From: Actinomycetota bacterium
Lineage (GTDB): Bacteria; Actinomycetota; Actinomycetes; S36-B12; UBA5976
Direction: 5' to 3'
Assembly (NCBI GenBank): GCA_026393095.1
Contig: JAPLAV010000070.1
Location: 8,857 to 53,421, forward strand
Length of the DNA stretch: 44,565 bases
Every line of letters begins with the position of its first letter. The first letter of the stretch is position 1. Both the position numbers and the translations under genes were made by a program. Positions 1-9,650 of this stretch are shown here, piece after piece. The notes under the pieces were generated by a model, which saw nothing but the letters and a program-made list of their open reading frames with translations, ran no database searches and had not been told where the DNA came from.

Positions 1-116
1 GTATTGGTACAACAATGAAGTTCGACGCAGCTGGCGAACCTTCAAAGAAGTTCATTAACGAATTTACTGTTAAAAACGGTAAAATCGAATATGTTCGAAA
101 TCTAATCAATAAATAA
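1..116 (+). CDS. livK: 3' end of a branched-chain amino acid ABC transporter substrate-binding protein (partial)
   Basis: Open frame from position 3 (ATT GGT ACA ACA ATG AAG TTC GAC...) to TAA at 114-116 encodes IGTTMKFDAAGEPSKKFINEFTVKNGKIEYVRNLINK, which resembles the C-terminus of LivK-type binding proteins; it lies directly upstream of livHMGF. Confidence 0.65.
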   Translation, partial: IGTTMKFDAAGEPSKKFINEFTVKNGKIEYVRNLINK

Positions 117-128
117 ATAGATTCGAAA

Positions 129-166
129 ATAACAATGCTGGGGTGTTTTCACCCCAGCATTGTTAT
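129..166 (+). terminator. Strong hairpin between livK and livH (attenuator or mRNA-stabilising 3' hairpin)
   Basis: 17-bp perfect inverted repeat ataacaatgctggggtg-tttt-caccccagcattgttat; no long T-tract follows. Confidence 0.75.
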
Positions 167-203
167 AACTAATATAGAGTCATAAACCAAAGGGGGTAGT
201 CAA

Positions 204-1154
204 ATGGACTTTTCAATTCTTTGGACTGAATTCTTCGGACTAACTCTCGATGGCATTGTTGTCGGTGCAATTTATGCACTGGTCTCACTTGGTTACACAT
301 TGGTTTATGGTGTTTTAAGACTTATAAATTTTGCTCATTCTGAAATATTCATGATCGGAACATTTACCTCTCTAGGTCTTTCGATTGTTTTTGGTTTTAC
401 TGGTCTAGAAGAACCCTTAGGCATTGTGCTTTTCTTGTTAGTATTTCTCGTTATGGCTTTAGCTTCTGGCATTGTGTCCGGAATGTCAGCTGTTTTATTG
501 GAATTTGTTGCTTATCGCAGATTGAGAAGACGTGGAGCAAGCCGACTATCTTCTCTAATTTCTGCAATCGGAGCTAGCTTTTTCTTAGTTGAATTTTATC
601 GTTTAACAACTGAATCTAAAGATTGGGATTTCCCCAGAATGCTTTCCAAAGATCCAATATTTTCAATTAGTTCTGCCTATTTCACTTTAGACAAAATCAT
701 AATCTTGCTTGGTGCTTTTGGCTTAATGTTTGGTTTAGATCGCATTATTAATAAGACTCGTTTAGGTCGTGGGATCAGAGCTGTTTCGCAGGATGAAAAA
801 ACAGCAATTTTGATGGGAGTAAACGTAGATCGAGTTATTTCGTTTACATTCCTAGTAGGCGGCGTTCTAGCTGGTTTTGCTTCTACTTTCTACATGTTGT
901 TTTATGAATCAACAAAGTTTAACGTTGGTTTCTTACTTGGTATCTCAGCCTTCACAGCCGCAGTTCTAGGTGGAATTGGCAATATCAGAGGCGCCCTTGT
1001 TGGATCATTTGTTTTGGGATTAATTCAACAATATTCATCTGTGGTACTTGGTTACAACTGGCGCGATGTGGTCACATTTGTTATTTTGGTTTTCGTTCTG
1101 CTATTCAAACCAACAGGTTTATTTGGTGAAGCGCTGCAAAGGGCCAGAGTATGA
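204..1154 (+). CDS. livH: Branched-chain amino acid ABC transporter permease LivH
   Basis: 316 aa, multi-TM; LivH-like 'GAIYALVSLGYTLVYGVLRLINFAHSEIFMIG'; preceded by a gggggt SD. Confidence 0.93.
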   Translation: MDFSILWTEFFGLTLDGIVVGAIYALVSLGYTLVYGVLRLINFAHSEIFMIGTFTSLGLSIVFGFTGLEEPLGIVLFLLVFLVMALASGIVSGMSAVLLEFVAYRRLRRRGASRLSSLISAIGASFFLVEFYRLTTESKDWDFPRMLSKDPIFSISSAYFTLDKIIILLGAFGLMFGLDRIINKTRLGRGIRAVSQDEKTAILMGVNVDRVISFTFLVGGVLAGFASTFYMLFYESTKFNVGFLLGISAFTAAVLGGIGNIRGALVGSFVLGLIQQYSSVVLGYNWRDVVTFVILVFVLLFKPTGLFGEALQRARV

Positions 1155-2209
1155 GTTCAATTAAAATCGCATTCTCAAAATTCAATTTACGTGATTCTTT
1201 TGGGGCTTGGTGGGAAAATGCAACCAAGAAGCAAAGAATTGCCTTTAGAGTCTTATTAATTGGATTTTTCTATGCATTGCCATTTTTGGATAACCCAATT
1301 TTGGGTACTCCTGAGACAAATTTTCAATCTGTTCTGTTTTATCCATTAGCGGTGTACGTAGCAATGGCTGTAGGACTAAACATTGTTGTTGGAAAAAGTG
1401 GAATTCTTGATTTGGGTTATGTTGCTTTTTTTGCCATTGGTGCTTACACACATGCGATTCTAGGAACTTTTTATGGTGTCAGTCTTTGGTTTAACATAAT
1501 TTTGGGAGCAGCTTTTGCGATGATTGCCGGAGTAATTCTCGGCTTACCAGCTCTTAGACTGCGTGGTGATTACTTAGCAATTATTACTTTAGGTTTTGGT
1601 GAAATTGTAAGAATCGTTGCTTTGAATCTTGAAATAACTGGTGGTGCTGCCGGAATCGCTGGAATTCCAGCTCCTCCAAATATTTTCAATGTCACATTTG
1701 ATGTTTTGGATCCAAAACCTCATTACTGGTTAATGCTTACTTTTATTATGTTGGTTGTTTGGATGTACATCCGTTTAGGAAAGAGACGTCCAGGTCGAGC
1801 TTGGGAAGCAATTCGTGAAGACGAAGACGTTGCTGAGTTTATGGGTGTGGAAACAACTAAGTATAAATTGTGGGCATTTATTCTTGGTGGCGCAATCGGT
1901 GGCGGTGCTGGAGCGATTTATTCTTCACAGGTTGCATCAATTCTTCCTGACTACTTCACCTTAAATGTTTCGATTTTAGTTTTGGCTTGCGTAGTTTTTG
2001 GTGGTATGGGAAATATTTGGGGAGTAGTTGCAGGTGCAATTCTTCTTGAGTACTTACCTGAAAAATTGCGTTTCTTATCAGAGACAAGAATTTTATTCTT
2101 TGGACTTTTGATGGTAGTAATGATGAATATCAGACCTGATGGATTATTCCCAAGAAAAAAGCGAGAAAAGGTTTACGACAAAGTAACGGGTCAGGAGATT
2201 TCGAGATGA
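1151..2209 (+). CDS. livM: Branched-chain amino acid ABC transporter permease LivM
   Basis: 352 aa; LivM-like 'VGKSGILDLGYVAFFAIGAYTHA' and 'ALRLRGDYLAIITLGFGEIVRI'; overlaps livH by 4 bp (ATGA). Confidence 0.93.
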   Translation: MSSIKIAFSKFNLRDSFGAWWENATKKQRIAFRVLLIGFFYALPFLDNPILGTPETNFQSVLFYPLAVYVAMAVGLNIVVGKSGILDLGYVAFFAIGAYTHAILGTFYGVSLWFNIILGAAFAMIAGVILGLPALRLRGDYLAIITLGFGEIVRIVALNLEITGGAAGIAGIPAPPNIFNVTFDVLDPKPHYWLMLTFIMLVVWMYIRLGKRRPGRAWEAIREDEDVAEFMGVETTKYKLWAFILGGAIGGGAGAIYSSQVASILPDYFTLNVSILVLACVVFGGMGNIWGVVAGAILLEYLPEKLRFLSETRILFFGLLMVVMMNIRPDGLFPRKKREKVYDKVTGQEISR

Positions 2210-2979
2210 CCAAATTATTAGAAGTAAACAACCTGACTATGGAATTTGGTGGAGTTGTTGCCTTAAAAGAAGTTAATTTACATGTTTCTGCCGGCGAAAT
2301 AGCAGCTTTAATTGGACCAAATGGTGCAGGAAAAACTACCGTTTTCAACGTTGTAACTGGTTATTACCAACCAACAAAAGGTGATGTTCTATTAAATTCA
2401 AAATCTGTGTTGGGCTTGAAATCAAACAAGATCGCGCGCTTGGGCTTAGCTAGAACTTTCCAAAATATTAGACTTTTCGGTGACATGACTGCGTTAGAAA
2501 ACGTTATGACAGGTTCGGATTCTAGAAATAAAGTTGGTTTAGTTGGTTCAATAATTGGAACATCTAGAAGTAGACAAGAAGAAAGTTTGTCACATTCACG
2601 AGCGGCTGAACTTTTGAACTTCATGGGAATAAGTCACCGTTCAGGTCAACTTGCAAGAAATTTGCCTTATGGAGATCAAAGAAGACTTGAAATTGCAAGA
2701 GCTCTTGCTTTAGAGCCAAAGGTTTTACTATTGGATGAACCTGCTGCTGGTTTTAATCCACAAGAAAAAGTTGAATTGGGAGAATTAATTAAGAAAATTC
2801 GTGATGCAGGCTTTGCTGTCTTGTTGATCGAACATGATATGAGTCTTGTCATGAAAATTTCGGATCGTGTATCTGTTCTTGATTTTGGTCAAAAAATTGC
2901 TGAGGGAACCCCTTCAGAAATTCAAAACAATCAAAAAGTAATTGATGCCTATCTAGGAGTTGTAGACAATGCTTCTTGA
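2206..2979 (+). CDS. livG: Branched-chain amino acid ABC transporter ATP-binding protein LivG
   Basis: Walker A GPNGAGKTT and LivG-type C-terminus. Confidence 0.93.
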   Translation: MTKLLEVNNLTMEFGGVVALKEVNLHVSAGEIAALIGPNGAGKTTVFNVVTGYYQPTKGDVLLNSKSVLGLKSNKIARLGLARTFQNIRLFGDMTALENVMTGSDSRNKVGLVGSIIGTSRSRQEESLSHSRAAELLNFMGISHRSGQLARNLPYGDQRRLEIARALALEPKVLLLDEPAAGFNPQEKVELGELIKKIRDAGFAVLLIEHDMSLVMKISDRVSVLDFGQKIAEGTPSEIQNNQKVIDAYLGVVDNAS

Positions 2980-3685
2980 GATAAATGACTTGAAAGTTTC
3001 TTACGGCAAAATCCAGGCAATTAAAGGAATTTCGTTAAATATTAAAGCTGGCGAAATTGTTACTTTAGTGGGCGCCAACGGTGCCGGTAAAACAACATTA
3101 TTGAAAACTATTTCTGGAATCCTAAAACCTGCTGCTGGTGTTATTAAGTTCGACGGTAAAGATATTCAAGGAATTGCTCCTCATAACCGAGTTTTAGAAG
3201 GTTTATGTCAAGCACCTGAAGGTCGCGGAATTTTTCCAGGTATGACTGTTTTGGAAAATCTTGAAATGGGTAAGTATGCCCGCAAGGACTGGAAGAGTGA
3301 GTTAAGTGAAGATATTGAAAGAATTTATACACTTTTTCCTAGATTAAAAGAACGACAAAGCCAAGCTGGCGGAACTCTTTCTGGTGGAGAGCAACAAATG
3401 CTTTCAATCGGTAGAGCATTAATGTCTCGTCCAAGATTGTTACTTTTGGATGAACCATCAATGGGTCTTGCTCCAATGTTTATTCAACAGATATTCAAAA
3501 TCATTCGTGAAATTCAATCTCAAGGTGTTTCAATATTGTTGGTTGAACAAAATGCTGCCCAAGCTCTTTCTTGTGCTAATCGTGCTTATATTTTAGAAAC
3601 TGGAAATATTGTTAAAGAAGGCGCTGGAAAAGACTTGTTGAATGATGACGCAATTAAGAAAGCTTACTTAGGAACTGGCGCTTAA
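2969..3685 (+). CDS. livF: Branched-chain amino acid ABC transporter ATP-binding protein LivF
   Basis: Walker A GANGAGKTT, signature LSGGEQQMLSIGRAL, LivF-type 'PEGRGIFPGMTVLENLEMG'. Confidence 0.93.
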   Translation: MLLEINDLKVSYGKIQAIKGISLNIKAGEIVTLVGANGAGKTTLLKTISGILKPAAGVIKFDGKDIQGIAPHNRVLEGLCQAPEGRGIFPGMTVLENLEMGKYARKDWKSELSEDIERIYTLFPRLKERQSQAGGTLSGGEQQMLSIGRALMSRPRLLLLDEPSMGLAPMFIQQIFKIIREIQSQGVSILLVEQNAAQALSCANRAYILETGNIVKEGAGKDLLNDDAIKKAYLGTGA

Positions 3686-3686
3686 A

Positions 3687-4430
3687 TTATTTAATTGCAG
3701 TAACTAGTGCCACCAATATTGGGGCATAAAACAAAGCAGGTAAAAGATCAGCAACTGGAAGTTGTTTAATCTTTAATAATCTAAAGCTGACTCCCACGAG
3801 TAACAATCCTCCAGTAACAGTTAAGGCAATAACTTGGGCTTCGTTTAATACATCTCCTAAACCAAAACCAAGAATGGTAAATAATCCTTGATAAACACCC
3901 ACTGCTAAAGCAGAAAATGCAACACCAATGCCAAGAGATGCAGCAAAGGCAATTGAAGCAAAAAAGTCAAGGGAAGATTTTAAAGCCAATTGTTCAATTC
4001 CTTTACCTAATCCATCTGAAATTGAACCAAGAATTGCAAGTGGACCAACAACAAATAGCAAGGACGCGCTCACAAAACCCTCAACAAAATTTTCATCTTT
4101 TGATTTAATTCGCTTCTTTAATGATTTCTTTAATTTTTTGCCAATACTTTCAAAACGATCTTCAAGTCTCCAGTATGAACCAGTAATTCCGCCAAGAATG
4201 AGACTTCCTAAAACTATTAATACTCCCATGCCAGGACCTACTGCTTCTTTAAATTCAGGTTTTGTAATGTCAATAATTGATAGTCCAGCAACTAAAAGAG
4301 TCATAAGACCTAGTGCATCGGTTACTACATCTCTGGTTTTGTTTGGTAATCGATCACCCAGCAGTGTTCCAATTAGAGCTCCGGCAACAATTGCAAGAAA
4401 ATTAATTATTGTGCCTAAACCTATTATCAT
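3687..4430 (-). CDS. DUF554 family membrane protein
   Basis: 247 aa; 'GLGTIINFLAIVAGALIGTLLGDRLP' and 'LFVVGPLAILGSISDGL' are typical of DUF554. Confidence 0.85.
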   Translation of the reverse strand: MIIGLGTIINFLAIVAGALIGTLLGDRLPNKTRDVVTDALGLMTLLVAGLSIIDITKPEFKEAVGPGMGVLIVLGSLILGGITGSYWRLEDRFESIGKKLKKSLKKRIKSKDENFVEGFVSASLLFVVGPLAILGSISDGLGKGIEQLALKSSLDFFASIAFAASLGIGVAFSALAVGVYQGLFTILGFGLGDVLNEAQVIALTVTGGLLLVGVSFRLLKIKQLPVADLLPALFYAPILVALVTAIK

Positions 4431-4901
4431 TTATTTATTTTCTTTGAAGAATACGGTTAATCTTGCAGATGCAGTTCTTTCATCTTTATCGTTAAAAATA
4501 TCAATTGCATAGCTTCCGGTTGACTTACCTAAATGACTTGGAGTAGCAATTCCTTTCACAAAACCTTCTTTAACACCTTTGTGGTGGGTTACGTTTATGT
4601 CAACACCAACTGCAACTCGATCTGGATAGGCTGCAACATTTGCAGCAATAGATCCAAGAGTTTCTGCTAATAGTGCGTTAGCACCACCATTTAATAGCCC
4701 CAATGGTTGACGATTACCTTCAACTGGCATTGTGCCGACAGTTTTATTTGCACTAACTTCTATTAACTTAATTCCCATGCGTTCTGCCAATTCGCCTAAG
4801 CCGTATTGATTAAGTGCTTTAGTTAATTCTTCAGGTGAAAGTTCTGACATATTGATGTCGAGGCGTGATTTATTTTGCGGTGTGCCATCGCTATTTGCCA
4901 T
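4431..4901 (-). CDS. Hotdog-fold thioesterase (PaaI/4HBT family)
   Basis: 156 aa; 'GNRQPLGLLNGGANALLAETLGSIAA...VGVDINVTHHKGVKEGFVKG'; located next to polA. Confidence 0.85.
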   Translation of the reverse strand: MANSDGTPQNKSRLDINMSELSPEELTKALNQYGLGELAERMGIKLIEVSANKTVGTMPVEGNRQPLGLLNGGANALLAETLGSIAANVAAYPDRVAVGVDINVTHHKGVKEGFVKGIATPSHLGKSTGSYAIDIFNDKDERTASARLTVFFKENK

Positions 4902-4907
4902 ATCGCA

Positions 4908-4917
4908 AGCCTAGGAT
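4908..4917. promoter_or_regulatory. Putative divergent overlapping -10 elements for polA (+, TAGGAT 4912-4917) and the thioesterase (-, TAGGCT = plus AGCCTA 4908-4913)
   Basis: Both match the actinobacterial -10 consensus TANNNT and lie 7 and 6 nt from their respective ATGs, consistent with leaderless transcripts. Confidence 0.45.
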
Positions 4918-4924
4918 CACACTT

Positions 4925-7600
4925 ATGGTTGAGATGAAACACCCCGAACATTTATTACTGGTTGATGGCCATTCTTTGGCCTATAGAGCTTTTTATGCAT
5001 TGCCATTGGACAATTTCGCAACAAGTTCAGGTCAACCCACAAATGCGGTCTTTGGTTTCACCTCAATGCTCATCAATGCCATAAAGGATGAAAAACCAAC
5101 ACATTTAGCAATTGCATTTGATGTTTCAAGAGAAACTTTTCGAAAAGAAATGTTTGCAGAATATAAGGCAAATAGAGCAAAAAGTCCTGACGAATTTAGA
5201 TCCCAACTTCCATTGATCACCGAAGTTATAAAAGCCATGCAAATTCCAGGTGTGCAGTTAAAAGGTTTTGAAGCCGATGACATTATCGCAACGTTGGCTA
5301 AACAAGGTGAAAAAAAGGGGATGAGAGTTTCAATTCTTACTGGAGATAGAGATTCCTATCAACTGGTAAATGATTCAATTACTGTTTTATATGCGCGTAA
5401 AGGTGTTTCAGATATTGCACGGATGACTCCCCAAGCAGTACTTGAAAAATATGAATTAACACCTGCTCAATATCCAGACTTCGCTGCACTAAGAGGAGAT
5501 CCTTCGGACAATTTGCCATCTGTACCAAGTGTGGGAGAAAAAACGGCAGTTAAATGGATAAAGGAATACGGGAATTTAGATGAATTAATAAAGCACGCTG
5601 ATCAAATAACTGGAAAAGTTGGCGAAGCTTTAAGAGCAAATATTGATCAAGTAAAACTAAACCGAAAAATGACAGAATTAGTGAAAGATGTCACGCTAGA
5701 AATTTCGGTTGATCAACTGGCAATTAAGGGTCCAGATGTTGATGAAGTAAATAGAGTCTTTACTGAACTTGAATTTAAGTCCTTAAGAGAGCGTCTACTC
5801 GGGAATAGCAACGCAGCAAAAGAAACTGCCAAGAAAAATACTTCTGATTCGTTTGTCATTAGGACTTATAAACCTGATGAACTGGAAAAATGGATCACTG
5901 CCCATAAAGACGATGCGATGGCTCTTGATGTGCAATTTGAAGGCTTTGCTCAAAATATTTCAAGTCTTGCTTGGGGATTAGCTAATTCGAATTCCGGAAT
6001 TGCTTTTAGTCAAGAGGAACTTTCTACTGCAGATGTTAAGGCGTTAAAAGATTTACTCACCGATAGCAAGATTCGAAAAATTGTCCATAACGCTAAAGAC
6101 TTTTACCAAATTTGTAAAGGAAAGAAGTTGGAATTTAGTGGCTTACTTGCAGACACTGAAATAAGTGCGTATTTAGTAAACCCAGGTTTGAGAAGTTATG
6201 AATTAGAAGATGTGGCGATGAGAGTTTTGGGATTTGTTCCAGAACTTGCCAATGAAAACGATGGTCAATTAGCACTGGGGGATGAATCTTTAAATGTTGA
6301 AAGTTTAGCCAATCGTGCAAATGCGATTTATCAACTTCACTTTACCCTTATGCCTCAAATTGAAGAGAAGAATCTAACTAAATTATTAAATGAACTTGAA
6401 CTTCCTCTAGTAAAGGTTCTGGCTGAGATGGAAGTTATAGGAATAGCCGTAGATATGACCAAATTGAATAATTTATCAAGTGAATTTGAGAAATTAGCCA
6501 ATGGTTATGAAAAAGATGCATTCAAAATAGTGGGGCATGAATTCAATATGGGTTCTCCTAAGCAACTACAAACCGTGCTTTTTGATGAAAGAAAATTACC
6601 TAAGACCAAGAAAACAAAAACTGGTTTTACAACAGATGCTGAAGCCTTAACAGATCTTTTTGCTAAAACAAAAGATCCAGTACTCTCATCCATTTTAAGT
6701 TGGCGAGATATCACCAAATTGAAACAAACGGTAGTTTCGTTGATTCCATTGGCCGCAAAAGATAATCGAATTCACACCACGTTTAATCAAACGGTTACTT
6801 CTACTGGACGTCTTTCTAGCACGGAACCAAATATGCAAAACATTCCCATAAGAACAGATCAAGGAAAAAGAATTAGAGATTGTTTTATTTCAGCTAAAGA
6901 TTATGAATGTCTATTAACTGCTGATTACAGTCAAATTGAAATGCGAATCATGGCTCATCTCTCAAAGGATCCAGGGTTAATAGAAGCTTTTAAATCTGGT
7001 GAGGATTTGCACACAACTTCTGCTTCATTAGTTTTTGGTGTTAAACCAACTGAAGTTGATGCAGAATTGAGAAGACAAATAAAAGCCATCTCCTATGGAT
7101 TGGCTTATGGCATGGGTGCATATGGATTAAGTCAATCCTTAGATATCGAAGTTGGTGCAGCTCAAAAATTAATGGATGAATATTTCAAGAGATTTGGTGG
7201 AGTGAGAGATTATTTAGCAAATGTTGTTGAAGTTGCCAGAAAACTTGGCTATACCGAAACAATTATGGGACGTAGAAGATATTTTCCAGATCTAACAAAT
7301 CCTGATCGACAAAGAAGAGAAATGGCTGAGCGCATGGCACTTAACGCGCCGATTCAGGGAAGTGCGGCAGACATTGTTAAAAAGGCAATGCTTAATGCTG
7401 ATTCACTATTAAAGAGTGAAAAATTGCAATCAAGATTACTTTTGCAGGTTCATGACGAACTGGTCTTTGAAGTAGCTAAAGGGGAGAAAGATCAGGTAGA
7501 AAAGCTTGCGCGAAGCGCGATGGCAGATGCCGCCCCTCTTTTGGTTCCATTAGATGTCTCAATTGGTGTGGGTTCTTCGTGGGATGAGGCCGCTCACTAG
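4925..7600 (+). CDS. polA: DNA polymerase I
   Basis: Start re-assigned to MVEMKHPEHLLLVDGHSLAYRAFYAL; 5' nuclease motifs and family A polymerase motifs 'DYSQIEMRIMAHLS' and 'LQVHDELVFEV'. Confidence 0.95.
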   Translation: MVEMKHPEHLLLVDGHSLAYRAFYALPLDNFATSSGQPTNAVFGFTSMLINAIKDEKPTHLAIAFDVSRETFRKEMFAEYKANRAKSPDEFRSQLPLITEVIKAMQIPGVQLKGFEADDIIATLAKQGEKKGMRVSILTGDRDSYQLVNDSITVLYARKGVSDIARMTPQAVLEKYELTPAQYPDFAALRGDPSDNLPSVPSVGEKTAVKWIKEYGNLDELIKHADQITGKVGEALRANIDQVKLNRKMTELVKDVTLEISVDQLAIKGPDVDEVNRVFTELEFKSLRERLLGNSNAAKETAKKNTSDSFVIRTYKPDELEKWITAHKDDAMALDVQFEGFAQNISSLAWGLANSNSGIAFSQEELSTADVKALKDLLTDSKIRKIVHNAKDFYQICKGKKLEFSGLLADTEISAYLVNPGLRSYELEDVAMRVLGFVPELANENDGQLALGDESLNVESLANRANAIYQLHFTLMPQIEEKNLTKLLNELELPLVKVLAEMEVIGIAVDMTKLNNLSSEFEKLANGYEKDAFKIVGHEFNMGSPKQLQTVLFDERKLPKTKKTKTGFTTDAEALTDLFAKTKDPVLSSILSWRDITKLKQTVVSLIPLAAKDNRIHTTFNQTVTSTGRLSSTEPNMQNIPIRTDQGKRIRDCFISAKDYECLLTADYSQIEMRIMAHLSKDPGLIEAFKSGEDLHTTSASLVFGVKPTEVDAELRRQIKAISYGLAYGMGAYGLSQSLDIEVGAAQKLMDEYFKRFGGVRDYLANVVEVARKLGYTETIMGRRRYFPDLTNPDRQRREMAERMALNAPIQGSAADIVKKAMLNADSLLKSEKLQSRLLLQVHDELVFEVAKGEKDQVEKLARSAMADAAPLLVPLDVSIGVGSSWDEAAH

Positions 7601-7643
7601 CCACTTAGCAGTTGAATTTTCACCCTCAACTAATCTTTACAAA

Positions 7644-7662
7644 GGCTCGGAAGGTCCGAGTC
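7644..7662 (+). promoter_or_regulatory. Hairpin in the putative rpsA 5' leader
   Basis: ggctcgga-agg-tccgagtc (8 bp including one G-U), ending 18 nt before the likely rpsA ATG. Confidence 0.4.
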
Positions 7663-7680
7663 ACTATAGAGAAGAAGTTA

Positions 7681-9033
7681 ATGTCCACAACTACTAGCGC
7701 TAGTCCGATCGTTGCAATAAATGATGTTGGAACTCCAGAAGAATTATTACTCGCAATTGATGCGACTATTAAATATTTTAATGACGGAGATTTAGTCTCA
7801 GGTATCGTCGTAAAAATTGACCGTGATGAAGTTCTATTAGACATCGGTTATAAAACAGAAGGTGTAATTCCTTCTCGTGAACTTTCCATTAAGCACGATA
7901 TCGATCCAAGTGAAATTGTTAAACCAGGAGATCGTATCGAAGCTTTAGTCTTACAAAAAGAAGACAAAGAAGGTCGTTTAATTCTTTCCAAGAAGAGAGC
8001 TCAATATGAAAGAGCTTGGGGCGACATTGAAAAAGTTAAAAATGAAGACGGAATTGTTAAAGGTCATGTCATCGAAGTTGTTAAAGGTGGCTTGATTGTT
8101 GATATTGGTCTTCGTGGATTCTTACCAGCATCTCTAGTCGAAATGCGTCGAGTAAGAGATCTTTCTCCATACATTGGTAAAGATATCGAAGCTAAAATTA
8201 TTGAACTAGACAAGAATCGCAACAACGTTGTGTTATCTCGTCGTGCTTGGTTAGAACAAACGCAATCTGCTGTTCGTTCAACATTCTTAAACCAATTACA
8301 AAAAGGTCAAATTCGTACCGGTCAAATCTCAAGCATTGTTAACTTCGGTGCTTTTGTTGACCTAGGTGGAGTTGATGGACTTGTTCACGTTTCTGAATTG
8401 TCATGGAAGCACATTGAACATCCTTCAGAAGTTGTTGAAGTAGGGCAAGAAGTTACTGTGGAAGTACTAGAAGTTGATATGGAACGCGAAAGAGTTTCTC
8501 TTTCCTTGAAATCAACTCAAGAAGATCCATGGCAACAATTCTCAAGATCTCATCAAATCAACCAAGTAGTTCCTGGAAAAGTTACCAAACTTGTTCCATT
8601 CGGAGCTTTTATTCGTGTTGCTGATGGAATCGAAGGACTTGTACACATTTCTGAACTTTCAGAAAACCAAGTTGAAATTCCAGAACAAGTTGTTCAAGTA
8701 AATCAAGAAGTCACTGTAAAAATCATTGACATTGATTTAGAACGCAGAAGAATTTCTCTTTCTGTTAAGCAAGCTGGTGAAAAAGGTGAAGCAAGAGCTT
8801 CATTTGATCCGTATCAATACGGAATGCCACCTGCTTATGATTCAGCTGGAAAATACATTGGACCAGAAGGATTTAATCCTGAAACTGGCGAATGGAAATC
8901 TGGTTTTGAAGATCAAAAGAAAGAATGGGAAAAGCAATATTCTGACGCACTTGCCAAGTGGCAAGTTGAAAAAGATACCAAAGTTGCCAATCCTGAACTT
9001 GCCGCGTTAAGCGACAAGCTAGATTCAAACTAG
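7681..9033 (+). CDS. rpsA: 30S ribosomal protein S1
   Basis: Start re-assigned to MSTTTSASPIVAINDVG; four S1 RNA-binding domains ('GIVVKIDRDEVLLDIGYKTEGVIPSREL', 'NFGAFVDLGGVDGLVHVSELSWKHI' and others). Confidence 0.95.
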   Translation: MSTTTSASPIVAINDVGTPEELLLAIDATIKYFNDGDLVSGIVVKIDRDEVLLDIGYKTEGVIPSRELSIKHDIDPSEIVKPGDRIEALVLQKEDKEGRLILSKKRAQYERAWGDIEKVKNEDGIVKGHVIEVVKGGLIVDIGLRGFLPASLVEMRRVRDLSPYIGKDIEAKIIELDKNRNNVVLSRRAWLEQTQSAVRSTFLNQLQKGQIRTGQISSIVNFGAFVDLGGVDGLVHVSELSWKHIEHPSEVVEVGQEVTVEVLEVDMERERVSLSLKSTQEDPWQQFSRSHQINQVVPGKVTKLVPFGAFIRVADGIEGLVHISELSENQVEIPEQVVQVNQEVTVKIIDIDLERRRISLSVKQAGEKGEARASFDPYQYGMPPAYDSAGKYIGPEGFNPETGEWKSGFEDQKKEWEKQYSDALAKWQVEKDTKVANPELAALSDKLDSN

Positions 9034-9052
9034 TTCAGATTTAAAAGCCAAC

Positions 9053-9649
9053 ATGAAAGTTGGATTAACAGGCGGCATCGGTGCTGGAAAAAGCACCGTT
9101 GCCGACTTGTTCTCTCAAAAAGGTGCAGTAGTAATTCGCTCAGATGAATTAGCGCGCCAAGTTATCGAACCTCAAACACCAGGTTTTCAACAAGTCATAG
9201 ATCGCTTTGGTAAAGAATTTGTAAATTCTGAAGGCTACATTGATAGAGCAAAATTGGCTGAAATTGTATTTCAAGATGACGCGGCATTGAAAGATTTAGA
9301 AAATATTGTTCATCCCTTAGTAAGAAGTAAAACAAATCAGATCATTGATCAACACACTTCAGAAACCATAATTGTAAATGAAATTCCTCTGCTATTGGAA
9401 AAGAAAATGGAATCACTTTTTGACTTTTTAGTGATAGTTATCTCTAGTGAGAAAAATAGACTAGAAAGACTTGCTCAAAGGGGATTAACTACAGAACAAG
9501 CTACTGCTCGAATGGCGAAACAGGTAAGTGATGATGAGCGTAAGGCAGCTGCTGATTTCTTAATTGTTAATGATGGCAACCTAGATCAACTAGAAGCTGA
9601 TGTAGAAAAGATTTGGCAAACACTTCAAGAGAGAAGCTTTAAATCCTAA
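9053..9649 (+). CDS. coaE: Dephospho-CoA kinase
   Basis: '[40 protein letters not shown]' is characteristic of CoaE. Confidence 0.94.
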   Translation: MKVGLTGGIGAGKSTVADLFSQKGAVVIRSDELARQVIEPQTPGFQQVIDRFGKEFVNSEGYIDRAKLAEIVFQDDAALKDLENIVHPLVRSKTNQIIDQHTSETIIVNEIPLLLEKKMESLFDFLVIVISSEKNRLERLAQRGLTTEQATARMAKQVSDDERKAAADFLIVNDGNLDQLEADVEKIWQTLQERSFKS

Positions 9650-9650
9650 A

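Noticed and set aside
3928-4512. 194-aa plus-strand ORF
   Set aside because: Antisense to the well-supported DUF554 and thioesterase genes; composition looks like a complementary-frame artefact and no RBS or family is recognisable.
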